A DNA stretch of 64,000 bases from Erythroxylum novogranatense (GCA_029891385.1 CM057225.1:76905887-76969886); one strand, 5' to 3'; shown: positions 24,349 to 36,871, counted from the first letter of the stretch. Notes: generated from the letters alone by a model not told the origin. Translations and numbers: made by a program.

Positions 24349-27018
24349 TGTTGGACCCCGTTTTCGGAGTCCAACTCAAAGGTCATGAAACGTGAGCTTA
24401 TTCCCATGAAAATATCCTTAGGGTAATTCCAATAAAATAAAATAAAATAATTTCAACATCTGTAGTGGAGGACTTCGTTGTGGCAACAGAATGGTCGCCG
24501 CGGTGAAGATGCTCAATTTACCATACCGAATTTCCTTCCATCTTTCCTAACCTTAATTTCAATCTAAGTTGTCCCAAATTCACTTCCTTTAACGCACATC
24601 ATTTCATAACCATTCCACTACCAATATTATCTCATCAAACTCTCTAGGCTCTTTTCATTTAATTCATTACTTATAACTAATTCTCATTCTTCATAATTTC
24701 CTATCTTTCTTTTTCCATAACATCTCACTTATGTGTAACAACAATTCATAACCACCATAATCATCTCTAACCGGTAACTACCTCGGGTATACCTAATTTC
24801 AATTCAATCTCATCCATATGCAAATTCATATTTCCACTCACCATCATCCATACATAATTCATAATTCATTAACATCAAAAGAATAGAATTTTACAAGCTT
24901 TAATGGCATTCCAAGCCATAATACAACAATAGTCCAAAATCTCAAAAATACAAAAGTTGCATAAACCAAGAATCCTTGAAATGCGACTAAAGCATTGTAT
25001 TTACAAAATCTAGCTTAACAGTACAAAACATGTAGGACTCGAAGCGAAGCCTTGACTCTTGATCACTCGATCTCATTTTCTTCACCTAAAGATGGGACGG
25101 AAGGAGGTGAGCTTAAAAGCTCGTGGGTAACAAGTTTATAACGGAGAATAAGCAAAAATCATTGAAATGTTCATTTGTTATAGAAATTTCGTATTGAATG
25201 CATAAAACTCATAGTTTTCAAATTCTTAACCAAATTCATAATTTCAGCTTAAAAATTCATAGTTAAAGAAACATCATCACATAACATATACATATAACCA
25301 TCAAAGCATAACACTCAATTATGCAACATTCTTTACAATTCAAAGATGCAATGCACAAATAAATAGCTCGAGGGTTCCATGGAAACAGAATGGCTAAACC
25401 GAAGTTTACACCATGAACAGAATGATTCCATTTTAGACCTCATATACTATAAGCGGACAACTAGGAGAAGGCTCTTGTTAACGTGCACGTGACGAACAGA
25501 ATGGTTACACTCTCACCCAAACAGAAGCACATAATCATGTTCAAATCATTTTATCAAATGCTCATTCTTTTTCTTCTTTTTCGAATATACAAAATGCCAT
25601 GACATTTTTCAAGGCATAACATAAAATGTTTAAATGTATTTCCATCTTCATTTCGAAATTCATCAACAAAATGCATATATCGAACATATAAAGACTCCTC
25701 AAATCATTTAAAAGCAATGGATGCAATAATTATGAAGCAATTTTAAATCATTTTCTTCTTTTAATTTAATAGAAAACATTTAAGACTCATTGCTTCTATT
25801 ATAAACATGAAACCCATATTAGAAATCCTTGCTCAAATACTTGCTCAAAGGCGCGTCACCCTTTGCTCCTCTTGCCTTTGTTGATTTCCTTTATCAATAA
25901 CCAAAAATTCCATTCAATTGGAATTCCAATTTATGATTAGGTAAATGAAGAAATTTGATATTACTTTCTTCTAGAACAATTTTCTCCATTATCTTAAATT
26001 TCTAATGACCTAAAATCATTCAATTTGGTTTAGTACTCTAAAAGTTATGCCCTAATCATTTTTGGTTTGTTCCAATATTGACACAACATTCTATGATCAA
26101 CTTCCATCCACAATTTAAGATCTTTAAACACTGAATTTGAACTTCATACAATTTATAGCCCTATATCTCTAGTTTACTCCAAATTAAAAATTACTTCATT
26201 TGGACAACTACACAAAAAATTATGCTCAAAATACTGAAGTATGTTTAGTGTTGGAAAGTTCGTCGCGGCGAACTAATACGACGATCTTTTCCAAAAAGGG
26301 AAAAGTTCGCCCAAAACAAGAGTTCACCGCGACGAGGAATGTTGGCCGCGGCAAACTTTGATAGAGGCCTCACAGACACTTCATTTTTCTAGATTTTTAC
26401 TTCCCATCTACTACTACTAACACATCTTAAACCTCAATCATCATTTATACTTCATGTTCACTTCATTCTCTACTCCATTTCAACTCAAATTCATTCACAA
26501 ATACATCATAATCTATCTTTGATCATTAACCCTAAAAGAGAACACTTGCCTATGGCATTCACTAACAACTTCCCACACATGTTAAGCTATATTTGAGTTT
26601 CATCTAACCAAAGAAGATGGAATAATGCTCATACTTACTTGTTGATGCTTCAAATTCTTCAAAATCTTCAAAAATCTCCAAACACTAGCTTTCCTCTTCT
26701 TTTTCTCCTATTCCCACGACCCTCTCTTCTTCTCTCCCTCATTCACACTTCTTCTTCTTATAAGTTATACTCTTAATAATTGTACAAATGTCCATCTTAC
26801 CCCTCCAATATAAGCCTTATGTCTTATACCCATAAGTGTCATGCCCAAATTGCCCTTGATACATTCTTACATCATTAACACTTAAATTCCATCACTCCAT
26901 GCAATAAAATCCTACTAACCTTAACATAATAATTAACTCCAAAGATTTAATCTATCAAAACCTCAAAATTCTTTTAAATCATGCTTAACTAGAGAAAGAA
27001 AAATTTCGGGGGCCAACA
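24349..27018 (-). mobile_element. Solo LTR, family A (intact ends)
   Basis: Starts TGTTGGACCCCG and ends CGGGGGCCAACA, with inverted ends TGTTGG/CCAACA. It is flanked by a perfect 5 bp duplication TATAA (24344-24348 and 27019-27023). Length is 2670 bp, with no internal region. CG-rich repeats (TCGCCGCGG, TCGTCGCGGCG, CCGCGACGAG) lie at about 24478-24510 and 26260-26350. Orientation is assigned from the family A copy with a primer site at 37211-37225. Confidence 0.95.
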
Positions 27019-27023
27019 TATAA

Positions 27024-28299
27024 GATATCTTAAAGAAGAGGAAGAGGTAGGGTTATAAGAGACTTCATAAACCTAAAAGGTTGTTCTTTTTAGCTCTATT
27101 GTCCAAACCAAATTTGATAGGAAACATGCAAGATGGCTCTCAAACCCTACATACCTTTACTAAAGGTGATATAAAAAAAACCACTTTTAAGAACATTTAC
27201 AAAGATAAGGGAACATTAAAGGAATGAATTTGAGGTGTTTACCCTAAAATGGGATGTTAAAGTTATAGAAACTATATTTGAGAAGCTATAGTTTTGGTGT
27301 AAACGTGACATTATCTATTCTTCTTAAAGATATGAAGGCACTAAAAAGGAGTTCTTTAAAGGTATTGCATTGATAATTTAAAATTAGCATCATCACCAAG
27401 ATAAAATTTTCTCTCTTTTTTTATAGAACTTGTGAGTTCTATAAAAGTCATTCAGTAGATCCTTATACATGTGGAGGTTTTCTATAACAAGTCCCATACA
27501 GAGATGAACATAGTTTCTTATCCTCAACTTGAAACAGACAAAGCCCATAAGAAATCTATGAAGGAATATAATTTGAAGTTAAGTCCTGTAATAAAGACTT
27601 AAAGGCTCTCAATGAAAGGTTTATTGTGTGACTGTAGAATACAAGAAGTTACACTTAGAAGCTTATAACTAGAGTCAATATTTTATTAGTAAGGAGTGCA
27701 ATATGGATGTGCTCTGCAATATCCTAAATAGAAAATCTATCAAAACTTAAAATTGTGATAACATGTTCATTTTCTTCATCGAAGGATTCAATAAATGAAA
27801 AGAGCTTATCAAGTCAAAGCATCTAGATTTAGTAATCGGTGAATTGAGAATTTGTTTCTTGGTTGCTAATAAGTCTATCCCTAGCTTATATTTATGCTTG
27901 CACCTAATTACTTTATTAGCATATTAAAAGATTTAGTTAAGGACCCTGAAACTGAAAGGTATGAAGAAAAGAATTGAAGCCTCTAAATGGGTCCTCCATC
28001 AACTCCTTCATAATGATTCTTCATATAGAGCCAGTTAGTGAATGTATCACTTGCCTAGGAGCTAGTTTTTGAGCTTATAATTCCCTTAGTAAATTAGAGT
28101 TGATATGTTTTATATGCTTTCTTTCTGGTATACGTATTAGCATTCAAGACCAAATAATAAACTCAATTAGTTCTACGCTTTTTCTTGAACATTTTTTTTT
28201 TCTATTTGGCTTCCTATCTTTCTAATGAAGTAATTGGCAACAATTCCTGTTAAAATAATTTTCATTAATAATTTGAATTCATTGGTAATATATGTAAGA
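27024..28299. other. Unassigned AT-rich sequence
   Basis: No conserved domain, LTR end or RNA gene recognised. Short frames are not convincing. It separates the family A solo LTR from the repeat block left of the PPOX fragment. Confidence 0.45.
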
Positions 28300-28500
28300 T
28301 ATGTTTTATTGGTAATTTTCTCTTTGAAAATTGATAGTCATAAATGAGAAAAACTTATACATAATTTCCATAAATACAAATCTACAGTATTTGTTAATAC
28401 ATTTTGCCTTGTGTAAACAAATTTTAATTTCACGATTATAATATAGATAGATTTGCATCTTTCGAGTGCACTTGTTGCTTAAGAGTAAATCTCTTAATAC
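28300..28500 (+). repeat. Degenerate ~65 bp repeats, left of the PPOX fragment
   Basis: A unit of the form CACGAT...TAGATYTRCATCTTTCRA...CTTAA...TAAA...TCTTAAT is seen near 28430-28500, with a weaker unit before it. The same unit recurs right of the PPOX fragment at 29040-29435. Confidence 0.5.
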
Positions 28501-28584
28501 TTCTCTCCTTTCTTATGTCACATCTAACCGGCACTGATTTATTTAATTCTTTTTTTAGTTTCTTATACTTAGTTATGTTGTAGA

Positions 28585-28942
28585 CGTATTCCAAAACCCA
28601 AGGGCTAGGCAGTAGGATCTTTATGCTATTGCAACTCAGTCCGCTCCACGTGATGCTTCATGAGAAAGATGTTCTATATGGATTTTAGTTACTAAAACGC
28701 TATTAGAGAATTGCCCATTGTGATTCACTTTTGTTTCTGTGGTCCTTGTTGATTGAGTTGATATCTGCAAGTTGGGTGGCAATATTAAGTTATCTTGGAA
28801 ACTTTCTAGCATTGTTAAGTTGGATAATGGTGGTTATAATTTGACCTACAAAACACTAAAGGGACTGGTTTCTCTACGAAGAAAAATTGTTGTTCTAACT
28901 GTTCCATCCCATATTGCCAGCAGTCTATTACATCCTCTTTCT
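28585..28942 (+). pseudogene. Protoporphyrinogen oxidase (PPOX) gene fragment
   Basis: Two pieces match plant PPOX, the flavoenzyme that oxidises protoporphyrinogen IX to protoporphyrin IX in heme and chlorophyll synthesis. Piece one (28585-28620) reads RIPKPKG, stop, AVGS, matching the PKPKGQTVGSF block. Piece two (about 28759-28942) reads LGGNIKLSWKLSS, then GGYNLTY, GLVSLR, and VVLTVPSHIASSLLHPLS. The second piece ends exactly at a GTATGT donor (28943), so intron structure was retained and this is not a processed cDNA copy. A stop in piece one and a one-base loss before LGGN make it non-functional. The FAD-binding N-terminus and the C-terminal exons were not found nearby. Confidence 0.75.
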
Positions 28943-29039
28943 GTATGTTTTTTCCAGTGTTTTATACTTCTATATATGGTGCTCATCACTTGTAGAATTT
29001 TCTTTAATAGATGACAACAAATATCCTTTTCTTTTTAGT

Positions 29040-29435
29040 TTTGACCTATGATGAACAAGACATAATGAGATGACAAATTTGTAAAAGGCAAATGTGTGCC
29101 TTTTAACTATGGTTTATATTGAGAAAAATATCTTAATCATCAAAAAGGCATATATATATATGTCCTTTGAGGGCATATTACCTTGAGATAAATGTCTTAA
29201 GTGTGATCTCTCCAAGAGAAAAATATATATGTTTAGAATGCACGATCACCATAATAGGTAGATCTACATCTTTCAATTGAAATTTATCTTAAATAAAAAT
29301 TTCTTAGTTGCAGGTAACTTAAAAGGTAGATATGTGTCATTTGAATGCAAATTTCCTTGAGTAAAAACTTTTTATTATGGAAAATCGTAATAGGAAAATA
29401 TGTATCTTTTGAAAGCACTTTGTTTGAAGTAAAAA
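29040..29435 (+). repeat. Degenerate ~65 bp repeats, right of the PPOX fragment
   Basis: Four or five imperfect units, each with a GGTAGATCTACATCTTTCAA-like start and a TTGAGTAAAAATTTCTTA-like end (near 29090, 29150, 29255, 29320 and 29390). The unit at about 29247-29313 aligns closely with the unit at about 28433-28500 on the other side of the PPOX fragment. Confidence 0.6.
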
Positions 29436-29786
29436 TGTCGGGGGTTGTTTCCCGATAAGCCCCTATGACGCTCAAATCAGTTCTTTTGGTGAAGGTAGGT
29501 TTGCCGAATGCAGAGAAAGCTAAGGTTTTGTGATCACGTACCTTCATTATGGCATAATTATATCTTTTATATAATGTATACGTTAGGTTTAAGTCTTTAC
29601 GTGTGCATGGGAGACCTCCATCTGCGGATGGGCCATGGACGTGGAGACTGGGCTTGGCGTAGGTGTGAGACTGATCTCTGAAGAAATGGACTGATCGACC
29701 CTTGGGTCGTTATATCTAGATTCGGGCTCAGCATGACCGACCCGACCAATACATATTTTAATATTAAAAAATGATCCTTTATTAAT
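29436..29786 (-). mobile_element. LTR remnant of a Tat-type gypsy element
   Basis: Read on the minus strand it ends GAGCGTC...AGGGGC...GGGAAACAACCCCCGACA, a form common in Tat/Ogre-lineage LTRs. A TATATAAAAG box lies about 130 bases before this end. It matches in strand with the integrase remnant at 35.3-36.0 kb; the LINE is inserted between them. The upstream end of the LTR was not located. Confidence 0.6.
29564..29573 (-). promoter_or_regulatory. TATA box of the Tat-type LTR
   Basis: TATATAAAAG on the minus strand, placed upstream of the U5-like terminal block. It is a plausible former RNA polymerase II promoter. Confidence 0.5.
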
Positions 29787-29871
29787 AATAGGGCGTAAAT
29801 TTTTATTTTTTTTGACAAAAACCAAAATTGATAATACAGCAAGGCTACAAATCTAACCCAAGCCAACAGGC

Positions 29872-32800
29872 TTACCCCGTACACCCGAATCCTACGAGCC
29901 TTTCCCTATTATCAACATTACAAAAAGATTGATATAACGATAAAATAGAACGTAAAGAAGAAGTATTAGTATCCCAACTTTGGTGGTGTGCATGGAATAA
30001 GGCTACCCTTGCTAAGGAATGAGCCGCCTTATTAGCACTCCTACGCGTCCACTGGAAGGACACATGATGGAATTGTCGTTTAAGCATTTGACAGTCAAAC
30101 GCCAACAATCCGATCTCTGTATAACTTGGTGAAGAAGAATTAATAGCTTGAATTGCCAGCAAGCAATCTGATTCCATGATGACCTGATCAATCTGTTTGT
30201 CTTTCAACCACGAAAGTGCTTCCCGTATCGACATTAATTCGGCTATGATTGGATCAAATAAAGATGGGTAATACCCTGAAAAAGCACCTATAAATCAGCC
30301 CCTTGTGTCCCTCAGTACAGCAGCAAACCCCGTAGCATTCTGGTCCTTAAATAAAGATGCATCTACATTGCATTTCATAAAATCTACCGGAGGTGGACGC
30401 CAGCCTGAACCACTAGAACAGGAAGTGTGTTCTGTTGTTGTAATCCTCGCAAAACATCTTCGAGCAACCTGCCAGTCTTTTAGAAAATTATCAGCAAAAT
30501 GGACGATCATATTGGAGGGAACTATCTTACCTTGCCAGACTCGGAGGTTGCGGCGATACCAAATGCTCCATGCTATTGTTAATACACGCAATAACAAGTG
30601 TTTAGGCATGTTTTCTAGAATATGCCACAATAAAGCGTCGATCCCCATAGGCTGTAATCGCACATTCGCTAGCGCCCAGCATTCTTTTGCTATAGGACAC
30701 TCAAGCAACGCATGGTTTAGATCTTCTTCATACCCACAAGCATCACAGTCGGGGGGGAGTATGACGCCTTTCCTCCTTAATCTAACTTTACAAGGAACAA
30801 ACTCCCGACAACATCGCCATATAAAATCTTTTATTTTAGGAGGGATAGGCAAATTCCACAGTTGATTCCAAGGTTTTTCCATAGTGAAATTAGCACTATC
30901 GTTGCACAATCTGAGAGCCAGTTTATACCTGACTTAACCGAATACATCCCATCCCTATTATAGTGCCAAATCAGCTGATCAGGGGGTTTTGTAATCTCAA
31001 TGGGGATTTTGGAAATCCGTCCAACATCATACGGTGTGAACAATCGTTCTATTAACTGTTCATCCCATCCCGAACCTGACTCATTAAAAAGCTCTCGCAC
31101 TTTCATGTTACTCAAAAATTGAATTGGAGGGGAAGTGATGAAGAAATTATCAGACTCGTTTATCCACGGATCCTTGAAAACATTAATCGATGACCCATCC
31201 CCCACCCTCCATCGAACCCCTTGAACCAGAATATCCTTTGCGGCATAAATACTTGGCCAGATGAAACTCGCATTGGCTCGATCCTTCACTTCTAGAAAAC
31301 TACCGGTAGGAAAGTATCTTGCTTTAAAAATTCTACTCGGAAGTGAGTCTGGATAGGCAATAAACCTCCAGGCCTGTTTGCAGAGCATGGCAAGATTGAA
31401 ACTATGGAGGTCCCGAAAACCCATACCCCCATATTTTTTCGGCACGCATAAGCGCTCCCAACTGGCCCAATGTATATTTTTCCTGTCAGTCGAGCCTGAT
31501 CCCCACCAGAAGGATGTCATCAGTTTTTGTAGCTCATCACAAGTTTCTCGGGGGAGAAGAAAGACGCTCATGCAGTAAGCTGGCAATGCTTGGGCAACAG
31601 TCTTAATGACCACCTCTTTTCCTGGTCTGGATAACAATTTGTTCTTCCAACTTCTGATACGTTTACTAAGACGATCTTTTATAAAAGCAAACACCTGTTT
31701 TTTCTATCTCCCAATTAATGATGGTAAGCCTAAATACCTTCCATGATCAAGCGGGGTACGTACATCCAGGATAGACTCAACCGCATTCCTATCAGATTGT
31801 GTAGTGTTAGAACTGAACATGATACCTGACTTTTGATAGTTAATCGCTTGTCCCGATGCTGCTTCATATATTGCAAGAATCCTTTTGATATTCTGGCCTT
31901 CTCTCTCAGTTGCTCGAAAAAACAGAAAGCTATCGTCTGCAAAAAGAGATGCGAGACACTAGGACTCCCTGAACAGATTCTAGCTCCATGTATATCCCCT
32001 CGCGCCTCACTTCTCCGTAGTAAAGCCGATAAACCTTCTGCGCATAAAATGAAAAGATACGGGGATAGCGGGTCTCCCTGCCTCAACCCACGTTTAGGAA
32101 TAATAGGGCCAATTTCAGAACCATTGAAAGCCACTGAATATCGGACTGTGGTTACACACTTCATAACCAGTCCCACCCATTTGTGATCAAACCCCAACTT
32201 TAACAAGATGAAACGTAAATAATCCCAATCAACTCTATCATAAGCCTTGCTGTTGTCGATTTTAAGCGCTGCTTCGCCGACTTTACCTTTACCTTTGTTT
32301 CGCATGTAGTGTATAATCTCAAAGGCCACCATAATGTTATCAGTGATGAGACGCCCTGGGACGAAAGCCGACTGCATTGGAGAGATAATTCTAGGAAGGA
32401 TGATTTTGAGTCTATTCGCAATAACTTTGGCTATAAGTTTATAGAGGACATTACATAAAGCTATTGGACGAAAATCCTTCATGCAATTAGGATTGTCTTT
32501 TTTGGGTATCAACACAATCATGGCATCATTAAGAGTGTCTGGAAATTCCTGATTTTCCATCCAACTACGGCAATTGTTAAACACATCCATCCCTAAAATC
32601 TGCCAGCATTTTTGAAAAAATGCCGAATTCATCCCATCTGGCCCGGGCGCCTTATCTGGATGCATGTCAAATATTGCTTTCCTGAACTCCTCCATCTGTA
32701 ATGGTGCCAAAAGCTGATCATTATCCTCTGAATTTACCACCGATTGAATATAATCAAATTGTCGAAAATCTGAGCCTCCTGGTGCTGAGAACAGCTGAGC

Positions 32801-33973
32801 GAAATAATCTAATATAACAGTACTGATACCCTCAATGTCTGAGACTTGTTGTCCATTATCGTCAATGAGTGCACTAATGTGGTTCACTCTCTTCCTTTTG
32901 GAAGCTTGCGCATGAAAGTATTTAGAGTTGGCCTCCCCATACTGCATCCAAAAAATCTTTGAGCGTTGCTTCAAATATATTTCCTCTTGGGCCAGGAGTC
33001 GGTTAAGAGCAGTTTTCTGTATCCCCAGTAAAGCATGCTGATGTTGTTGTTGCGCCAAATCCATGTGCCTCTTAAGAACCTGAATCCGCTCTGAGAAATT
33101 TCCTCCCAGTTGTTTTTGCCAGTGAAGTAGCCTGTGGCCACATTGTCGAAGTCTGGGAAGGAAGTTTAAAGCCTGATTGTCAACCCAGAATCTGGAGACA
33201 AAATCTAAGAAACCCTCTTCCATTAGCCATTTGTTCTCAAACTTAAACCGCTTAGTCCTCTTTACTGGAATTTGACGTTCTGCCACCAATTTGATAGGAT
33301 TATGGTCTGACGACGCACACACCAGATTATATAACTTGTGAAACTGAAAGATTGCCATCCATTCTTCATTGATGAAAGCACGGTCGAGTCTCTCAAGTGT
33401 AGGCGAGTTTGTATTTCTACCTCGTTCCCAAGTATACCCGAAGCTAGTTAAAGGAATATCAATAAGATTACAGTCTGAAATACATTGTCGAAAACCCTCC
33501 ATAAGAAAGCAAGGATACTCCCCTCCTCCTAGCTTGCCGTTAAGAGATAAAAGATTGTTAAAATCTCCGAAACATACCCAGGGCATGTTATGAAGCCGTG
33601 AGAGGGACCGCAGTAGCTCCCAGCTAGCTCGTTTCCTATTTGCTTCAGGAAAACCATAGAATCCTGTGAGTCGCCATTGTAGAGTAGCTAGATCCCCAAT
33701 ACTAAGATCAATGTGATTATTGGAAAAACCTATAACTGTAGCATTAACATCTTGCATCCAGAACATAGCTAGTCCACCACTTCTGCCATTTCGATCAACA
33801 CAGAAACAGTAATCATATTTTAATAAAGATTTTATTGCTTCAATCTTAACAGAGTTCGCAATAGTCTCACTCAAAAAAAGAATACGAGGCTTATTGGACC
33901 TAACAAGGTCTTTTAGTGCGCGAACTATCTTGTGGTTGCCTAAGCCACGACAGTTCCATGCTATGTAATTCAT
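29872..33973 (-). pseudogene. LINE ORF2 (endonuclease, reverse transcriptase, zf-RVT, RNase H), broken
   Basis: The enzyme that nicks target DNA and primes reverse transcription there. The endonuclease keeps WNCRG (N7), SET (E36), GDFN (D137) and SDHN (D223, H224). RT starts near residue 500 (FRPIALCNVLYK); its first catalytic Asp is in ALKIDNSKAYDRV near 573, and RQGDPLSPYLF follows near 631. One T is missing from the run at 31941-31945, which shifts the frame just before the second catalytic Asp pair. The rest reads on in another frame, with a TAG at 31704-31706, a frameshift near 30900 and a TGA at 30295-30297. Next come the zf-RVT domain (CDACGYEED...H..LEC, about 30690-30860) and an RVT_3 RNase H (NVDAS, AELMSIREAL, MESDCL, NKAAHSLAR) ending at 29872. 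Confidence 0.92.
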
Positions 33974-35132
33974 GGCTCTCGGCGGGCCTGCTGAGCAAGA
34001 CCGGTCGTTGGTACATAATTAGAAATTTGAGGTAGAATTGATTCGCTCATGTCCATCATCTCGACTGAGCTGTCTACATGGTTGTCTTGTCTAGGACATT
34101 TCTTAAAGTCCTCAATAGCCATTATCGTAGCTTCCCTTTCATCTTGCACAAGGACGTGGGATGGGCTTTTCCCAATTGAGTTGCCGCTGAATCCTGAGTA
34201 GTCATGGCCCAATGGGAGGTCATGATTTGAATTAGATTTGAACGTTATCTTCTTACTAATGAAGGAGAAGTTATTGCTGATTCTGCGAGGATTTGTAGCT
34301 GTTGATTGTGGGGATTGCAGTTCCATATTTTTTGTCACTAAATCAGCTCCGAGATTCTGTCCCAGATCCCGTTTCCATTGCACCTGTCTCCTAATGTTTC
34401 GGGCTCGCACCTCTGCGTGAATTTCCTTCGGCCATTCACGGCAGATCTCCTCCTTCGACCTTTCCAGTAGCTGAAGACAATTGGTTTCACCATGTCCTAT
34501 GATACCACATAGATAGCAGATGAGAGGCAGTCTCTCATAACTGAATGTAATCACAATAGGTTCAGCTCCCTGTTTGCGTATACTCTTTTTGCGCATAAGT
34601 GGTTCTTCCACGTTAATCCGAACCCGAACACGCATAAAATTGTTCCAGGAATTGCGTCTATGGGTGTTGTCGTATTCAAGATAGGTTCCCATCACATTTC
34701 CAATATTTCGTGCCAATGCCTCTGATGCAAATCCCAGTGGTAGGCCATGAAACTGTACCCAGATATCAGTGTGAGTAAAATCTATATCAGCTGGGTTTTC
34801 CCCTTCCTTCCATTGATGGACTAGCAAAATACATTTGTTGAAAGACCATGGTCCTCCTGCTAACATCTTCTTCAAATCGATGTGGTGATAAAACTGGATA
34901 ATGTATAAATTGGTGTCTGTCATTGGCTTGATGTACGCTCCCCTCATCGGACGCCAAAGACTCAACAAATATTCTTTCCATGGCCTCTCAAGCGTTGATG
35001 CTTCTTTCCTTACCAGCTTACCCAAAGAAAGAGATCATAATTAATCTCTTCGCTCTGTATTTCTTCAGCTGGAAGCACAACCTCAGTGTCTTCCTTCTCA
35101 CGGATTGAGAGGTTCTAGAATCCCCGATCCAT
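33970..35132 (-). pseudogene. LINE ORF1 (RNA-binding, DUF4283 and CCHC knuckle)
   Basis: The nucleic-acid-binding protein that coats LINE RNA. The likely start is the ATG at 35130-35132. An early TAG lies near 35115 and a frameshift at about 35026-35031, in GATCTCTTTCTTTGGG, so the open part is 35025-33970 (351 codons, no ATG at its head). Counting from the first open codon there is a DUF4283 region at about 15-135 (AGGPWSFNK, WVQFHGLPL). A zinc knuckle CX2CX4HX4C follows at 170-183 (CYLCGIIGHGETNC). The stop overlaps the ORF2 start in ATGA, which suggests termination-reinitiation or a similar coupling. Confidence 0.9.
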
Positions 35133-35290
35133 ACTACAAAACAAACAGCAACCCGAAATTAACAGATAAAAGAACTCACTCAAAGACTATCATGCACAAT
35201 TTGGCAGACCGAAAAACTTGCACTCTTGAGAGAGAAAGAAGAGGCAAGACACCACGATCAAAGAATTATTATTATCAATAGGGCGTAAAT

Positions 35291-36040
35291 GTTATTCATT
35301 ACAAATGTGGGGTATTTTTACTAAGATACGATAATTTCTAAGTTCAGGGCCTCACAACCTCTCTTATCATAAATGTATTAGACCATTTAAGGGTGAGTTT
35401 TCACCTTGCGTTTACTCTAATGGATACATTTTTTTCTTTTTAGGACTAGATCTCCTTCTTCTAGTCTTCCGTCTAAGTTCTCTTAGTTTTATATTCTCCA
35501 GCTCCTTATTAGTAGCGACATTTCTTATGAAAGCATCATCATTTCATTCTTATAAGAGATATAATTCATTTTTTAGCCCTTACTGGTCTTATATTGGAAG
35601 TTAGCTACTATTAAACTCTCTACATTTAATTCCATCAAAACTAACGATTTCGTTTAAGTTCAAGATGAAAGTTGACTCCTGCATTGAATTTCTACTCGTG
35701 GTTTAATATACCTACATGATGGAATAAATTTAATCCATCTAAATGCCTTCAACCTTTTTCCAAACTAATTTGTATTCTTTGAAGAATTATCTTATCTGTT
35801 GCTTAAAGTAGACCATATGTTTATAGATGCTTAATCGACATAAAGTGTTGCTTTATCTTCAAATGATAACAAAATTGTGAGAGCCCCTTGAAATTGAATT
35901 GGGGGCCATTATCAGTCATGATAACTAGAGGAACTCTATATTAACTAGTTCTATTAGTCTTAAATGTAAACCAATTGTCATGGTAGTGATAATGGCGAAG
36001 GCTTTTTAATGCAAACCCTTGGCTAAAAACCACCTAAAAC
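35291..36040 (-). pseudogene. Tat-type gypsy integrase remnant
   Basis: On the minus strand near 35800-35960 the frame reads VPLVIMTDNGPQF, then FCYHLKIKQHF. This matches the second catalytic Asp region of gypsy integrases (IVTDNGTQF...LGIKQ). Just upstream, in another frame, AIITTMT resembles the TTITA block. Downstream, decayed fragments (QESTFILN, EIVSFD, REFNSS) resemble the GETPFSLTYG...AVIPVEIG region. Frameshifts and stops are dense. Together with the LTR at 29436 it forms the disrupted element that received the LINE. Confidence 0.7.
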
Positions 36041-36871
36041 ATAAACTACAAGGAAATTAGAACATTTAACTCGTCTTTAAAATCAAGCAATGATAATGCA
36101 CCCTAATTAATCTAGCTATTAAAACTAAAGTTATAATGAATTTGATAGTCGTAAATAGTCATGATAAGATCATAATTAATTTTATGTTAAAGAACAAAGA
36201 GGAAATTCTAAAAAAAGTGAAGAAAGCTTAACTTGTTTTCTTAATAATATGTCCCAACTACATCAATAATACCTCCTTAAAAAGGTATAAAAACCTAAAA
36301 ACTAAATTCCTAAAAGGAAAAGAATATTTGCCTTTTATCTTTTATCATATTATGAAAACTAAACAACTTTGAAAAAGTCAAATCCTTATCTAAATAGAAA
36401 ATTGAAATCTAACTAATTCATAAGTCAAATGCCATTACAACTTCCACACTAATTCCATTTAGCTTTTAAAACTTTTGGGGTTCAAATACTAATAAGTTTG
36501 TCACTAGACACAAGTAGTGCACTCGCACCAATTTGATAATGTTTCTTAAACCGCATGAATCCAATGCAATACTAATGTCAAACACCAATATAACACTAGC
36601 ACCAATTACATTTTTTTCTCATTCTCCAATTTTCTTTAAGCATATTTCTTCATATATTAAGCATGTTCCATATTCAACAATATGTATAAACGTGATCAAT
36701 CTTAGCAATGCATCTAATTCATCTTGAACAACCTCCTTTTTCGTACCTCCATGAATAATCCTTATAAAGCTACCTTTATACATTTGGTCCTTATCCTCAG
36801 TCATTGGACCATTATTTCCTTACAAAGATCTTAAGGATGTTAAAAAAAAGTATTCATGTAAGATGATCTCC
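36041..36871. other. Unassigned AT-rich sequence between two gypsy remnants
   Basis: No conserved domain or LTR boundary recognised. A GGTATAAAAACC stretch lies near 36280 on the plus strand. It probably belongs to the decayed ends of the two neighbouring gypsy elements. Confidence 0.4.

Larger units (their letters stand above)
29801..35276 (-). mobile_element. Full-length plant L1-type LINE
   Basis: A non-LTR retrotransposon with ORF1, ORF2 and a 3' A-rich tail (minus strand, seen as T-rich 29801-29814). It is flanked by a 14 bp target duplication, AATAGGGCGTAAAT, at 29787-29800 and 35277-35290. The 5' untranslated region is about 144 bp (35133-35276). It is inserted into the Tat-type gypsy remnant. 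ORF2 has two frameshifts and two stops and ORF1 has one stop plus a frameshift, so the copy is dead but not old. Confidence 0.95.

Noticed and set aside
28772..29014. 80-codon frame as a small intact gene
   Set aside because: Its first part is a PPOX exon. The remainder reads through a GTATGT donor into intron sequence, so it is not an independent protein.
30305..30865. 186-codon plus-strand frame
   Set aside because: Antisense shadow of LINE ORF2 zf-RVT/RNase H coding sequence.
35291..36040. Endogenous pararetrovirus (caulimovirid) fragment
   Set aside because: The readable motif is an integrase core (TDNGPQF), which caulimoviruses lack. A gypsy origin fits better.
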